11,158 bases of DNA from NCBI GenBank assembly GCA_002470605.1, contig DKND01000072.1, forward strand, positions 53,042 through 64,199, given 5' to 3'. The translations under genes and the position numbers were made by a program. A model generated the notes under the pieces. The model worked only from the letters and a program-made list of their open reading frames with translations. It was not told the origin of the DNA and did not search any database. Origin of the DNA: Opitutia bacterium UBA7397. Its GTDB lineage: Bacteria > Verrucomicrobiota > Verrucomicrobiia > Opitutales > UBA953. Below, piece by piece: positions 1 to 6,663 of this stretch; position 1 is the first letter of the stretch; every line of letters starts with the position of its first letter.

Positions 1-27
1 ATCCTCAGAACCCCGAGAGGATTGCGG

Positions 28-53
28 AAGGGCAGGCCATCGCGACTGCCCTT
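28..53 (+). terminator. Possible terminator hairpin of an upstream gene
   Basis: An 8-base perfect inverted repeat (AAGGGCAG at 28-35, CTGCCCTT at 46-53) encloses a 10-base loop. One further T follows the stem, but there is no long T-tract. It lies before the pseudopilin gene and could end a transcript entering from the left. The weak T-run means it could equally be a chance hairpin or leader structure. Confidence 0.35.
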
Positions 54-149
54 TGTGCCCGATTCCCCTTGCCCTATTGATTCTTTTTCACACTTTTTCA
101 CTTTCCACCCCATCTAATAGCCCTAATCTAACAGATACCCCTCTCATCC
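54..149 (+). promoter_or_regulatory. Pyrimidine-rich leader of the pseudopilin gene
   Basis: This stretch is noticeably T- and C-rich compared with its surroundings. It contains TTTTTCAC twice, at 84-91 and 94-101, ten bases apart. The promoter of the downstream gene must lie here if the hairpin at 28-53 ends the previous transcript. I cannot name a convincing -35/-10 pair: TTGATT at 77-82 has no partner at normal spacing. No purine-rich ribosome binding site precedes the ATG at 150. Confidence 0.3.
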
Positions 150-872
150 ATGAATACCCCCATTCGTCACCGCAAAGGTTTTACGCTCATCGAGCTTCTG
201 ACCGTTATCGCCATTATCGGCATCTTGGCCGCTGTGCTCTTCCCTGGTGTCCAGGGCGTCATGCGCTCAGCTAAAAAGAACAGCGCCTTGAATAAAGTTC
301 GTTCCATCGGTCAAGGTTACATGAACTGGGCCGGTGGTACCAAGAATATCGCCACGGGCGCTTGGTCCTCGGGTAAGACTCAGTCGACCAGCATTTCTGG
401 CTACGCGGCAATTTTGGCTGACGGTGCCTCGCTGGACTCTGGTGACCTATGGTTCGTCGATGCCGATCCTGCTGCTGACACTATCACGCTCATGCCTAAG
501 AACGTCATCACCAAGACCGGCACGGTGGTCACCATTAACGCTACTTTCACGACAGCCTTCACCCAAGGAAAGTCTGCTTGGGATGTTTATACTCCAACTT
601 CACGTTCGTTGGTTGGAAGCGTAACCACGCCTCTGGCTTGGGCTCGCGGTTTGAAGACGGATGGAACTTGGCCAGCCGCTGGCACGGGCAATGCAGACTC
701 TGTCTGGGGTGCTGAAGGTGGTCACATTGCCTATGGTGACGGTCACGTGTCTTGGGTTTCTGATACGTCAATCACGGGTACTGGATATTTCGTGAAGACC
801 ACCGACGGATCTCCTTCGGCCAGCTATAAGGACGCGATTCCGACGACTGCAGCTCTTTGCTCGCAGAACTAA
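150..872 (+). CDS. Type II secretion/type IV pilus pseudopilin-like protein
   Basis: A 240-residue protein with a class III prepilin leader. A short basic N-terminus ends in Gly10, followed by FTLIELLTVIAIIGILAA, with Glu15 at position +5 of the mature protein. A prepilin peptidase should cut between Gly10 and Phe11, leaving a hydrophobic helix (residues 11-30) that anchors the protein and packs into a pilus or pseudopilus. The rest is a Gly/Ser/Thr/Ala-rich globular domain. It ends in a GDGHVSW motif (196-202), which resembles the processing-associated H-X9-DG domain of planctomycete and verrucomicrobial pseudopilins. Here Gly187 sits where the distant His would be, so the motif is incomplete. 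Such proteins are numerous in these genomes and mostly uncharacterised. The gene stands alone, with its own terminator directly downstream. The ATG at 150 is chosen because it gives the usual short leader. Confidence 0.9.
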   Translation: MNTPIRHRKGFTLIELLTVIAIIGILAAVLFPGVQGVMRSAKKNSALNKVRSIGQGYMNWAGGTKNIATGAWSSGKTQSTSISGYAAILADGASLDSGDLWFVDADPAADTITLMPKNVITKTGTVVTINATFTTAFTQGKSAWDVYTPTSRSLVGSVTTPLAWARGLKTDGTWPAAGTGNADSVWGAEGGHIAYGDGHVSWVSDTSITGTGYFVKTTDGSPSASYKDAIPTTAALCSQN

Positions 873-890
873 TCGTCCGTTGTTCCCTTC

Positions 891-919
891 AAAAAGCCCC
901 AGGGTTCTGGGGCTTTTTT
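891..919 (+). terminator. Strong intrinsic terminator after the pseudopilin gene
   Basis: A perfect 12-base-pair stem (AAAAAGCCCCAG at 891-902, CTGGGGCTTTTT at 907-918) has a GGTT tetraloop and ends in six T residues. It begins 18 bases after the pseudopilin stop codon. The A-tract on the left arm gives a U-tract on the other strand too, so it could work in both directions. It cleanly separates the pseudopilin gene from the menA operon. Confidence 0.92.
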
Positions 920-959
920 GTTTTCATCTTGGGCGAGACTCCCGCAACCTTCCTGAAAG

Positions 960-1892
960 ATGGCTTCGCTTCGTTCATGGCTCGATGCCTGCCGCCCCAA
1001 GACTTTGGTGGCTGCCGCGGTTCCTGTGGCCGTGGGTGGGGCGGTATATTGGAATGAGGCTCATCATGGCCCCAATGGTTTCTCCTGTGATGAACTTCTC
1101 ACGTTAGGCTGTTGCCTCGGTTTTGCCCTCGGCGCCCAGATTGCCAGTAATTTCGCCAACGATCTCGGTGATTCGTTGCGTGGCGCCGATAACGCCCAGC
1201 GTATCGGACCGCAGCGAGCCGTTTCGAACGGCTTGATTTCGGCTTCCGCGATGCGCTGGGCGATTACCCTGGCCTGTGCCCTTGCTTTTCTTGCCGGCAC
1301 CCCGCTCGGGTTGCGTCAACCTGTCCTCTTTCTTGCCGGTAGCCTGGCGCTAGTCCTTGCCTTGGGCTATACCTTGGGTCCTTTGCCTTTGGCGTATTTA
1401 GGATTGGGCGATATTTTCGTGGTGGGATGCTTCGGTATTCAAGCGACGACTTTGACGGTATATGCTTTGTACACTTCGCTGGCGGGAAATGGTTCTCACG
1501 TCCCATGGTCTCCGGCTTTACTGGCTGGCTTAGGCCTGGGGCTTTTGGCGGATAATATTTTATTGGCTAATAACGCCCGGGATAAGGAAACAGATGCTTT
1601 GGCGGGCAAACGTACGACGGTCGTTCGCTTTGGCTATGGTTTCGCCAAGAACCTGCATGCCATCAATATCCTGGTCGGGCTGGGATGTTTAATGTTCGTT
1701 TTCGGTTGGGCGGTCGGGTTGCTCCTCCCGCTTGGCCTATGGCAACATTGGCTTTTCCGTAAGGCACAAACACCCCATGAATTCATGCCATTTTTGGCGC
1801 GTTCCGCCCTGTTACTCTTGTTGGTCGGGTTGGTGTGCGTAACTGCCACTTGCCTTGGTTGGGCCTCTTCCAGCAATATTTTTGGGCGATGA
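960..1892 (+). CDS. menA: 1,4-dihydroxy-2-naphthoate polyprenyltransferase (MenA)
   Basis: A 310-residue integral membrane protein of the UbiA prenyltransferase superfamily. MenA attaches a polyprenyl chain to 1,4-dihydroxy-2-naphthoate with loss of CO2, giving demethylmenaquinone. Both Asp-rich motifs that hold Mg-diphosphate are visible: NDLGD followed by Asp77 (67-77), and DNILLANNARDKETD (198-212) followed by GKRTT (216-220). The motif YTLGPLPLAYLGLGD (137-151) is typical of MenA rather than UbiA. Hydrophobic segments at about 15-30, 50-66, 99-150, 150-200 and 230-310 fit the usual eight to nine helices. The length matches the family. The ATG at 960 is preceded only by a weak GAAAG. This is the first gene of a three-gene operon, and its stop overlaps the next start as ATGA. 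No other men genes are in the window. It implies menaquinone-based respiration. Confidence 0.94.
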   Translation: MASLRSWLDACRPKTLVAAAVPVAVGGAVYWNEAHHGPNGFSCDELLTLGCCLGFALGAQIASNFANDLGDSLRGADNAQRIGPQRAVSNGLISASAMRWAITLACALAFLAGTPLGLRQPVLFLAGSLALVLALGYTLGPLPLAYLGLGDIFVVGCFGIQATTLTVYALYTSLAGNGSHVPWSPALLAGLGLGLLADNILLANNARDKETDALAGKRTTVVRFGYGFAKNLHAINILVGLGCLMFVFGWAVGLLLPLGLWQHWLFRKAQTPHEFMPFLARSALLLLLVGLVCVTATCLGWASSSNIFGR

Positions 1893-2365
1893 ACAAGCCG
1901 CCGTCACTCGCTGGTCAGCTGGAAGCCCTCGTTAATGCCGCCTCTCGGCCTTCGTGGGACGAATATTTCATGGCAACGGCGGTCTTGGTAAGCTCGCGTT
2001 CCAGTTGCGAGCGGTTGCATGTAGGCTGTATCATTGTTTCGACCGGGAAGCACCCAAACCGACTCGTGGCTGCCGGCTATAACGGCTTCCTGCCCGGGGC
2101 GCCTCATGATTCGCACATCCGCGACGGGCATGAGCTTGCGACGGTGCATGCCGAGCAGAACGCTGTGGCGGATGCGGCCAAACGCGGGGTCTCCCTTCAG
2201 GATACAATCTGTTACGTGACGCACTTTCCTTGCGTCAATTGTACGAAAATCTTGGCGGCGGCCGGCATCACGGAGGTTCGGTACCGTCACGATTATAAGA
2301 ACGACCCCTTGGTGGCGGAGTTGTTCGCCCAGGCTAAGGTCAAGGTCACGCATCTCGGCGGCTGA
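1889..2365 (+). CDS. dCMP deaminase / ComEB-like cytidine deaminase family protein
   Basis: A 158-residue zinc deaminase of the cytidine/deoxycytidylate deaminase fold. dCMP deaminase converts dCMP to dUMP for thymidylate synthesis. The catalytic HAE motif is at 87-89 (TVHAEQNAV), where the Glu shuttles protons. The paired zinc cysteines are in FPCVNC (Cys115 and Cys118). The SSCERLHVGCIIVS stretch near 38-51 is typical of the dCMP deaminase/ComEB branch. The frame is open further upstream to an ATG at 1835. I prefer the ATG at 1889 because it overlaps the menA stop as ATGA, a standard translational coupling arrangement, and gives a normal family length. Its stop overlaps the next gene start. 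The match is strong at family level. Exact substrate preference (dCMP or another deaminated nucleotide) cannot be read from the sequence. Confidence 0.9.
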   Translation: MNKPPSLAGQLEALVNAASRPSWDEYFMATAVLVSSRSSCERLHVGCIIVSTGKHPNRLVAAGYNGFLPGAPHDSHIRDGHELATVHAEQNAVADAAKRGVSLQDTICYVTHFPCVNCTKILAAAGITEVRYRHDYKNDPLVAELFAQAKVKVTHLGG

Positions 2366-2910
2366 TGGCGAATGGCTTCCAGTCTTTGGCTGGTCGCTTG
2401 CTGGTCTCGCATCCTTCCTTGCGTGACGATAATTTTCGCGAAACCGTCGTACTGATCTATTCGCATGATCAAGCTTCGGGGGCGATGGGCGTGATCATGA
2501 ATCGTCCTTTCGGTCGGCTGCTCGGCCACGCGCAAAAAGAATTTTCCGATACGCCGTTGGCCGGCGTACCGTTGCATTTAGCCGGACCAGTGGCGACGGA
2601 TAAGATGGCCTTTGGTGGGTGGAAGTTCTCCGCCCGCGGCCCAGCGGCGATCCGCTACGGGATCGGGCAGGATGAAGCCGCCGTGCTGGCCCAAGCCGGG
2701 CAATTCAAGCTCTTTGCCTTCGTGGGTTACGCGGGCTGGTCACCTGGCCAGCTTGAAAACGAACTCCGTCTTAATGCCTGGATCGTCTGCCCCTTTGAGC
2801 GCGGGTTCGAAGAATTTGAAGGCGAAGAACTATGGAAACGTCTGCTCATGCATCATTGCCCGGAATTGCGGCTTGAAATCGATTCCCCCGAAAATCCTGG
2901 CCTGAACTGA
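2365..2910 (+). CDS. YqgE/AlgH family protein (UPF0301)
   Basis: A 181-residue cytosolic protein of the YqgE/AlgH family, whose biochemical role is not settled. AlgH was first linked to alginate regulation in Pseudomonas. Family signatures are clear: the N-terminal HPSLRDDNF (16-24), GAMGVIMNRP (39-48) and FVGYAGWSPGQLENEL (119-134). There is no signal peptide or membrane segment. The ATG overlaps the preceding stop in TGATG (2363-2367), so it is probably translated by re-initiation after the deaminase gene and belongs to the same operon. Its TGA stop abuts the stop of the opposite-strand M23 peptidase gene with no base between them, leaving no room for a terminator at this junction. Confidence 0.92.
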   Translation: MANGFQSLAGRLLVSHPSLRDDNFRETVVLIYSHDQASGAMGVIMNRPFGRLLGHAQKEFSDTPLAGVPLHLAGPVATDKMAFGGWKFSARGPAAIRYGIGQDEAAVLAQAGQFKLFAFVGYAGWSPGQLENELRLNAWIVCPFERGFEEFEGEELWKRLLMHHCPELRLEIDSPENPGLN

Positions 2911-3906
2911 TCACCGTCCGTTGCTGAGCAAAATCTCCACGTTTTGTATCAAAGTTTCGCCCGCTTTTTTGGCGTCGGGCGTGATCATTTTCCGTAAAGT
3001 CAGCAGGTTACGGTATTGATAGTCGATTGCCGTGTAACTCCAGCGCCCTTGGGGCAATTGCGGACTGTTGGCGGCGAGCGCGGTCCATTTCTTAGGCAAG
3101 CCTTGCCAGGTGAATTCTACGTACCATCCGGCGGCTTTGCCGACGTCGCCGCTGACCAAGGCCGGATGGCGGCTAACGAAATCAGGGGCTTTGCTGGTCC
3201 GGATGACGACGACGAGGGCGGTCGGCTGATTGCGGATGGCGTCGAGTAAGTTGATCCGCGAATGGGTCAGGAGCGGGCCTGGATCTACGCCCATCAGGTT
3301 TTGACCGTTCCAAATGCCATGCAAATTCGATGCTTTGCCATATTCAGGCCGGGTGTTGCACCAACTTTCAAAACTATCGGCAAGGCGTAAGCCGATTTCA
3401 AAATGGAGGTGGGCTCGGTCTTTGGGGATGGCGTCGTTTCCGGTGGAGGTGTGCCCCATCACGCCGATAATTTTTCCGCGGGCGATGTTGGCTCCGACCT
3501 TGAGGCTCGGCTCGATGGAACTAAGGTGGGCGTAGAGGGTGTAGACGGGCAGTTCGGCCCGGGGATGGACCAAGACGATGTATTTGCCGTAGGCCCCATT
3601 GGATTTGGGGTTCAGGTAGGCGACCTGCCCGTCGAGCGCTGAAAATATAAGGTCAACCGGCTCGCCGGACTTCGTCTGGCGGATCGAGCGGATATCGATG
3701 CCTTCGTGAAAGCGATGGCCGGCGTCGCGCACCATCCCGAAGGCGCCGGATTCGACTTTATGCGATTCGGTCGACTGCAGGTATTCGGCCGGCGTCAAGG
3801 CGATCGCTCGGTCCATTTCGGTGGGCCAGACGATTTCCGAAGCAACCAAGGACGTCGCTGATCCCCAGAGCAGGACGGCGATCCATGGGCGTGAGAACCG
3901 AATCAC
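2911..3906 (-). CDS. Exported M23 family metallopeptidase (LytM-type)
   Basis: A 331-residue protein with an N-terminal signal peptide (about residues 1-23, ending near SLVAS), so it is probably periplasmic. The M23 zinc peptidase core carries the expected ligands: HEGID with His67 and Asp71, His127 in YAHLSS, and HLH at 166-168. M23 enzymes cut peptide cross-links in peptidoglycan, and since all ligands are kept it is probably active. Residues from about 190 on form a C-terminal extension of roughly 140 residues that I do not recognise. It starts with GTG at 3906, overlapping the lipoprotein stop as GTGA, which implies translational coupling. It is the last gene of a three-gene minus-strand operon. 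The combination with a lipoprotein hints at envelope maintenance, but the substrate is unknown. Confidence 0.9.
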   Translation of the reverse strand: MIRFSRPWIAVLLWGSATSLVASEIVWPTEMDRAIALTPAEYLQSTESHKVESGAFGMVRDAGHRFHEGIDIRSIRQTKSGEPVDLIFSALDGQVAYLNPKSNGAYGKYIVLVHPRAELPVYTLYAHLSSIEPSLKVGANIARGKIIGVMGHTSTGNDAIPKDRAHLHFEIGLRLADSFESWCNTRPEYGKASNLHGIWNGQNLMGVDPGPLLTHSRINLLDAIRNQPTALVVVIRTSKAPDFVSRHPALVSGDVGKAAGWYVEFTWQGLPKKWTALAANSPQLPQGRWSYTAIDYQYRNLLTLRKMITPDAKKAGETLIQNVEILLSNGR

Positions 3907-4415
3907 AAACCTTCGGCTTGTTTAAGTTTACGAAGTTTCAAGATCGAGATATCGAGGCGTTTATTGATGTCTGCCACGGCCTCGGCGTTCGATAAGCCCT
4001 TCTTCTCCACATGAAACATGAGGTTCCCGTCGACAATCTGCTCATCGACGGGCATGATGCCAACCGCCTGGTCGTTGATGACCAAGACGAAATGCCGGCC
4101 GATGGCTTCTTTGCTGTATTTCATGATGTCGACGGCGGACTTACGGTTTACTTGCACGAGGAGGAATTGCTGACGTAAGTCGGCATCGCCGCTGGTGATG
4201 ATGCGGGTGCCGAGGATGTTTTCGGCCGGCACGAGCGCGGCGGTCATCACAGTGATGCCGATGCCGCTGACCGGCAGGTGCACCTCAAGTCGCATCGAGG
4301 GGCTGGCGGAGGGGGAGGCCTCGACGAAAATAGAGCCGATTTCCTTGGGGATGTCCGGCGTGCAACCGAACAGTAAGACGGCGACGAAGCTAAAAGTGAA
4401 ACGTAGGAGTGACAT
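3903..4415 (-). CDS. Small predicted lipoprotein of unknown function
   Basis: A 170-residue protein I cannot assign to a named family. The N-terminus (MSLLRFTFSFVAVLLFGC) is a lipoprotein signal with Cys18 as the lipidation site. The lipobox LFGC has Phe where a small residue is usual, so it is slightly off consensus. The mature part has the flavour of a SecD P1-head-like fold: an alternating beta region, then AIGRHFVLVINDQAVGIMPV (104-123) and a following beta strand. This is only a resemblance of pattern. The C-terminus (145-168) is Lys/Leu-rich and probably helical. It lies 5 bases downstream of the preceding gene and overlaps the M23 peptidase start by 4 bases, so the three are almost certainly co-transcribed. 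A role as an envelope partner of the peptidase is inference. Confidence 0.75.
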   Translation of the reverse strand: MSLLRFTFSFVAVLLFGCTPDIPKEIGSIFVEASPSASPSMRLEVHLPVSGIGITVMTAALVPAENILGTRIITSGDADLRQQFLLVQVNRKSAVDIMKYSKEAIGRHFVLVINDQAVGIMPVDEQIVDGNLMFHVEKKGLSNAEAVADINKRLDISILKLRKLKQAEGL

Positions 4416-4420
4416 AAAGA

Positions 4421-4912
4421 TTAACCGACGAGCAAATCAAGGCTCGCGCTGACTTGCATGATGTGGGCGGGCTGCAGGTCGAGGACGGGCACGAGATAGA
4501 TTTGTTTGGTGGCGGAGTGCTGGTAGGGAATATGTCCGTCGACCGCGGGGCCGGCTGCTCGGATGATGCGTTTACGTTCAAGCAGCATCGCGAGGATGTG
4601 CTTGAGGACTTTCTTGTCGCCTGACGGATCGGCGTCGTCTTCGAAGAGCGAAAGAAAAAACTCTTCGCGGGAAGCTAGCAGTTGCGCGCGCTGGGCTTGT
4701 TCCTCTTCGCCGCGCTCTTTTACTTCGCGGGTCCAGCGACCCAGCAATAGTCCGTTCGGCTGGAAGCTTGCGACATGATCTTTAAGGACGTCGACCCGCT
4801 CGATGTTGCTGCCGAGCGGCTTGTAGACGATGCATGTGACGATGTCGCCGGCACGAAGTTCGTTGCCGCTCGCGGCGCAGTGACGCGCAATAGGTTTTAC
4901 CTGCCAATCCAT
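4421..4912 (-). CDS. Conserved hypothetical cytosolic protein, first gene of the M23 operon
   Basis: A 163-residue protein without signal peptide or membrane segment when started at the ATG at 4912. The frame extends upstream to an ATG at 4954, which would add 14 hydrophobic residues. I prefer 4912 because MDWQVKPIARHCAASGNELRAGD looks like the true start of a family I recall from planctomycetes and verrucomicrobia. Members of that family begin with a Trp-containing segment and a Cys-containing CxxxGxxxxxGD-like stretch. Later parts fit the same recollection: REEFFLSLFEDD (82-93), then a helical LKHILAMLLERKRIIR (103-118). Only one Cys of a possible zinc ribbon is seen near the start (Cys12; Cys27 lies further on). 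The middle (62-82) is strongly charged and probably helical. Function is unknown. Neither start has a well-spaced Shine-Dalgarno sequence. Confidence 0.72.
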   Translation of the reverse strand: MDWQVKPIARHCAASGNELRAGDIVTCIVYKPLGSNIERVDVLKDHVASFQPNGLLLGRWTREVKERGEEEQAQRAQLLASREEFFLSLFEDDADPSGDKKVLKHILAMLLERKRIIRAAGPAVDGHIPYQHSATKQIYLVPVLDLQPAHIMQVSASLDLLVG

Positions 4913-5005
4913 AGGCGTTAAGAGAAGAGCAGAAAGGCGGGCGAGCAATCCCATTCCCCTTGGTTTACGGGTGACTTATTCGCCTCCAGGTTTTAAGCCT
5001 GCGAC
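4913..5005. promoter_or_regulatory. Divergent spacer between the M23 operon and the isochorismatase-like gene
   Basis: This 93-base spacer separates two divergently read transcription units, so it should hold both promoters. I cannot identify a consensus -35/-10 pair for either with confidence. An AGGGGA element lies directly against the alternative ATG at 4954 on the minus strand, which is too close for a normal ribosome binding site. Confidence 0.35.
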
Positions 5006-5560
5006 ATGACTGAAACCCAATCCCATGGCGTAGCCTTGCTGGTGGTCGATGTGCAACCCACGTTCTTGAAGGTCATGCCCGAACCGGAGCTCTTTCTTCG
5101 TCGTTGCCGCTTGGCCGTCGCCGCTGCTCGTCTTCTGGGCGTGCAGGTGATTTTTACCGAACAAGTGCCGGCCAAACTCGGGCCGACCCATCCTGATTTG
5201 CTCGCGGGAGGCGAAGGTGACCCGCAAGTCGTGGGTAAGTCTGCCTTTTCAGCCTTGGGTGCTCCGGGTTTCAGGGAGCTTTTGCGCAATCAGGGTATCG
5301 TGCATCTCTTGGTCTGCGGCCTTGAGGGTCCGGTCTGCGTCTACCAGACCGCCGTGGAAGGCCTGCGGAGCGAATTGGGTATAACATTGTTATCTGACGC
5401 CATCACATCGCGTCGGGCGGAGGATCAGCAGGCCTGTTTCGCGGCCTTGCGGCATGCGGGTGCGCAAGTCTTACCCGTGGAAACGGTTTTCTACGCGATG
5501 TTGGGTTCGGCCAACCACCCGCAATTCCGGGCCTTCACCGAATGGGTGAAGAATAGCTAG
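5006..5560 (+). CDS. Isochorismatase-fold hydrolase (ISOC1/2-YcaC-like)
   Basis: A 184-residue cysteine hydrolase of the isochorismatase superfamily. The catalytic triad is readable: Asp15 in LLVVDVQPTF, Lys78 in VVGKSAFSA, and nucleophile Cys111 in GLEGPVCVYQTA. The C-terminal pattern (DAITSRRAEDQQACFAALRHAGAQ, about 131-154, then VETVFYAML with a late HPQFRAF) fits the ISOC1/2 or YcaC-like branch. Those proteins are mostly of unknown substrate. It is not obviously a nicotinamidase, since no clear metal-binding DxHxxxxH motif is present. No signal peptide is seen, so it is probably cytosolic. It has its own promoter region upstream and no co-directional partner. Its TAG stop overlaps the TAG stop of the opposite-strand tsaD in the palindrome CTAG. 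Confidence 0.9.
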   Translation: MTETQSHGVALLVVDVQPTFLKVMPEPELFLRRCRLAVAAARLLGVQVIFTEQVPAKLGPTHPDLLAGGEGDPQVVGKSAFSALGAPGFRELLRNQGIVHLLVCGLEGPVCVYQTAVEGLRSELGITLLSDAITSRRAEDQQACFAALRHAGAQVLPVETVFYAMLGSANHPQFRAFTEWVKNS

Positions 5561-6579
5561 ACGGACTCGACCGTCAGTTGCGGAGCGGGGGCCGCGGCAT
5601 CGCCCTCGGGTAAGCCGGCTTCGGTCCAGGCGGCAAAAGCAATCATGCCAGCATTGTCTCCGCAGTGCTTGGGCTCGGCGACCAGCAGGGGTAGTTTTTG
5701 CTGTTGGGCCAGCTGCTGCAGACGTTCCCGTAAGGTACGATTATTGCCCACGCCACCGGAGAGGCCGATGGAACGGTAAGATCCTTGGGCGAGGGCCGAG
5801 TTGGTTTTCGCCAGCAGTTGGGCGAGGATGGCGTCTTGGTAACTCGCGCACAGATGGGGCAGGTCGGTGGCGACTTGTTCATCCGACATTTTTTCTAATT
5901 GATACCGGAGCGCGGTCTTGAGGCCGGAGAAGCTCATGCGCAGGTCAGCTTTTTCAGGGATGCCTCGCGGAAAAGTGAACAGGCTTTTATCGCCCGATAG
6001 GGCCTGCTTTTCGATGAGTGCGCCGCCGGGATAGGGCAGGCCGAGCAGTCGCGCGCCTTTGTCGAAAGCTTCGCCGGCGGCATCATCCACCGTACGGCTG
6101 ATCACCGTTATCTTTAAATTTTCATCTAAGCGGACGAGGAGCGTATTTCCTCCTGAGACAATCATACCTAAATGGGGAAGCAGGGTGTTCCTTGCCGTCA
6201 GGAAAGCTTGCGGGCTTTGGGCGTGAAGCGGGATGAAGGCCGAATGCACGTGGGCCCTGAGATGATTGACGCCGACAAGGGGGCATTTCAACGCCATCGC
6301 GAGGGCTCGGGCCATCGTGACGCCCATGGAAAGGCAGGGGAGGAGTCCTGGGCCGCGAGTGACCGCGATACGTGTGACGCCTGGTAGGTCGCCACGGAAG
6401 CCTTCCAGGAGCAAGGGCAGGGCCGTGAGGTGCATGCGGCTGGCCAGCTCGGGTACGACCCCGCCGTATTTTTCATGCTCGGTGGCCTGAGAGCTGATGA
6501 GCTCGCGCGACAGTCCCATAGCCGGGTCGAAAAGCGCCAAGGCTGATTCATCGCAGGAACTTTCGATGGCCAGTATCAT
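5557..6579 (-). CDS. tsaD: tRNA N6-threonylcarbamoyladenosine transferase TsaD (Kae1/YgjD)
   Basis: A 340-residue ASKHA-fold protein. With TsaB and TsaE it transfers the threonylcarbamoyl group from threonylcarbamoyl-AMP to A37 of tRNAs reading ANN codons. Signatures in order: MILAIESSCDES at the start, YGGVVPELASRMH (38-50), the metal-binding HxxxH in NHLRAHVHSAF (His106 and His110), DDAAGEAFDKGARLLGLPYPGG (165-186), SFSGLKTA (216-223), LSGGVGNN (273-280) and CGDNAGMIA (306-314) with metal ligand Asp308. The frame is open to a TTG at 6615, but the ATG at 6579 gives the canonical N-terminus and length. One oddity is the normally conserved SGGHT motif, which reads SGGNT here with Asn145. TsaB and TsaE are not in the window. 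It is read divergently from the methyltransferase gene. Confidence 0.95.
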   Translation of the reverse strand: MILAIESSCDESALALFDPAMGLSRELISSQATEHEKYGGVVPELASRMHLTALPLLLEGFRGDLPGVTRIAVTRGPGLLPCLSMGVTMARALAMALKCPLVGVNHLRAHVHSAFIPLHAQSPQAFLTARNTLLPHLGMIVSGGNTLLVRLDENLKITVISRTVDDAAGEAFDKGARLLGLPYPGGALIEKQALSGDKSLFTFPRGIPEKADLRMSFSGLKTALRYQLEKMSDEQVATDLPHLCASYQDAILAQLLAKTNSALAQGSYRSIGLSGGVGNNRTLRERLQQLAQQQKLPLLVAEPKHCGDNAGMIAFAAWTEAGLPEGDAAAPAPQLTVESV

Positions 6580-6663
6580 CTGGACGTATTCAGGGTGAAT
6601 TATGGAGCGGCTCAATCTCGATTCGTCTGGCGGTGAAGAAAAGACCGATTAACGCTGGAGGCT
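6580..6663. promoter_or_regulatory. Divergent spacer between tsaD and the methyltransferase gene
   Basis: These 84 bases separate two divergent genes and should hold both promoters. The only clear signal is TGGAGG at 6656-6661, a Shine-Dalgarno-like element two bases before the GTG at 6664. That is closer than usual. No confident -35/-10 hexamers are seen. Confidence 0.35.

Noticed and set aside
53..274. Short plus-strand frame overlapping the pseudopilin start
   Set aside because: It would encode a His/Ser/Pro-rich sequence without known motif, uses a weak start and conflicts with the canonical prepilin leader.
1835..1888. Upstream ATG as the start of the deaminase gene
   Set aside because: It would place 18 extra residues inside the end of menA; the ATGA overlap at 1889 is a better start and gives a typical family length.
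1904..2353. Antisense reading frame of 149 codons opposite the deaminase gene
   Set aside because: The plus strand has intact HAE and CxxC zinc motifs; the antisense frame is almost coextensive with it and shows no family features.
6580..6615. TTG at 6615 as the start of TsaD
   Set aside because: The added 12 residues are not part of the conserved TsaD N-terminus, which begins at MILAIESSCDE.
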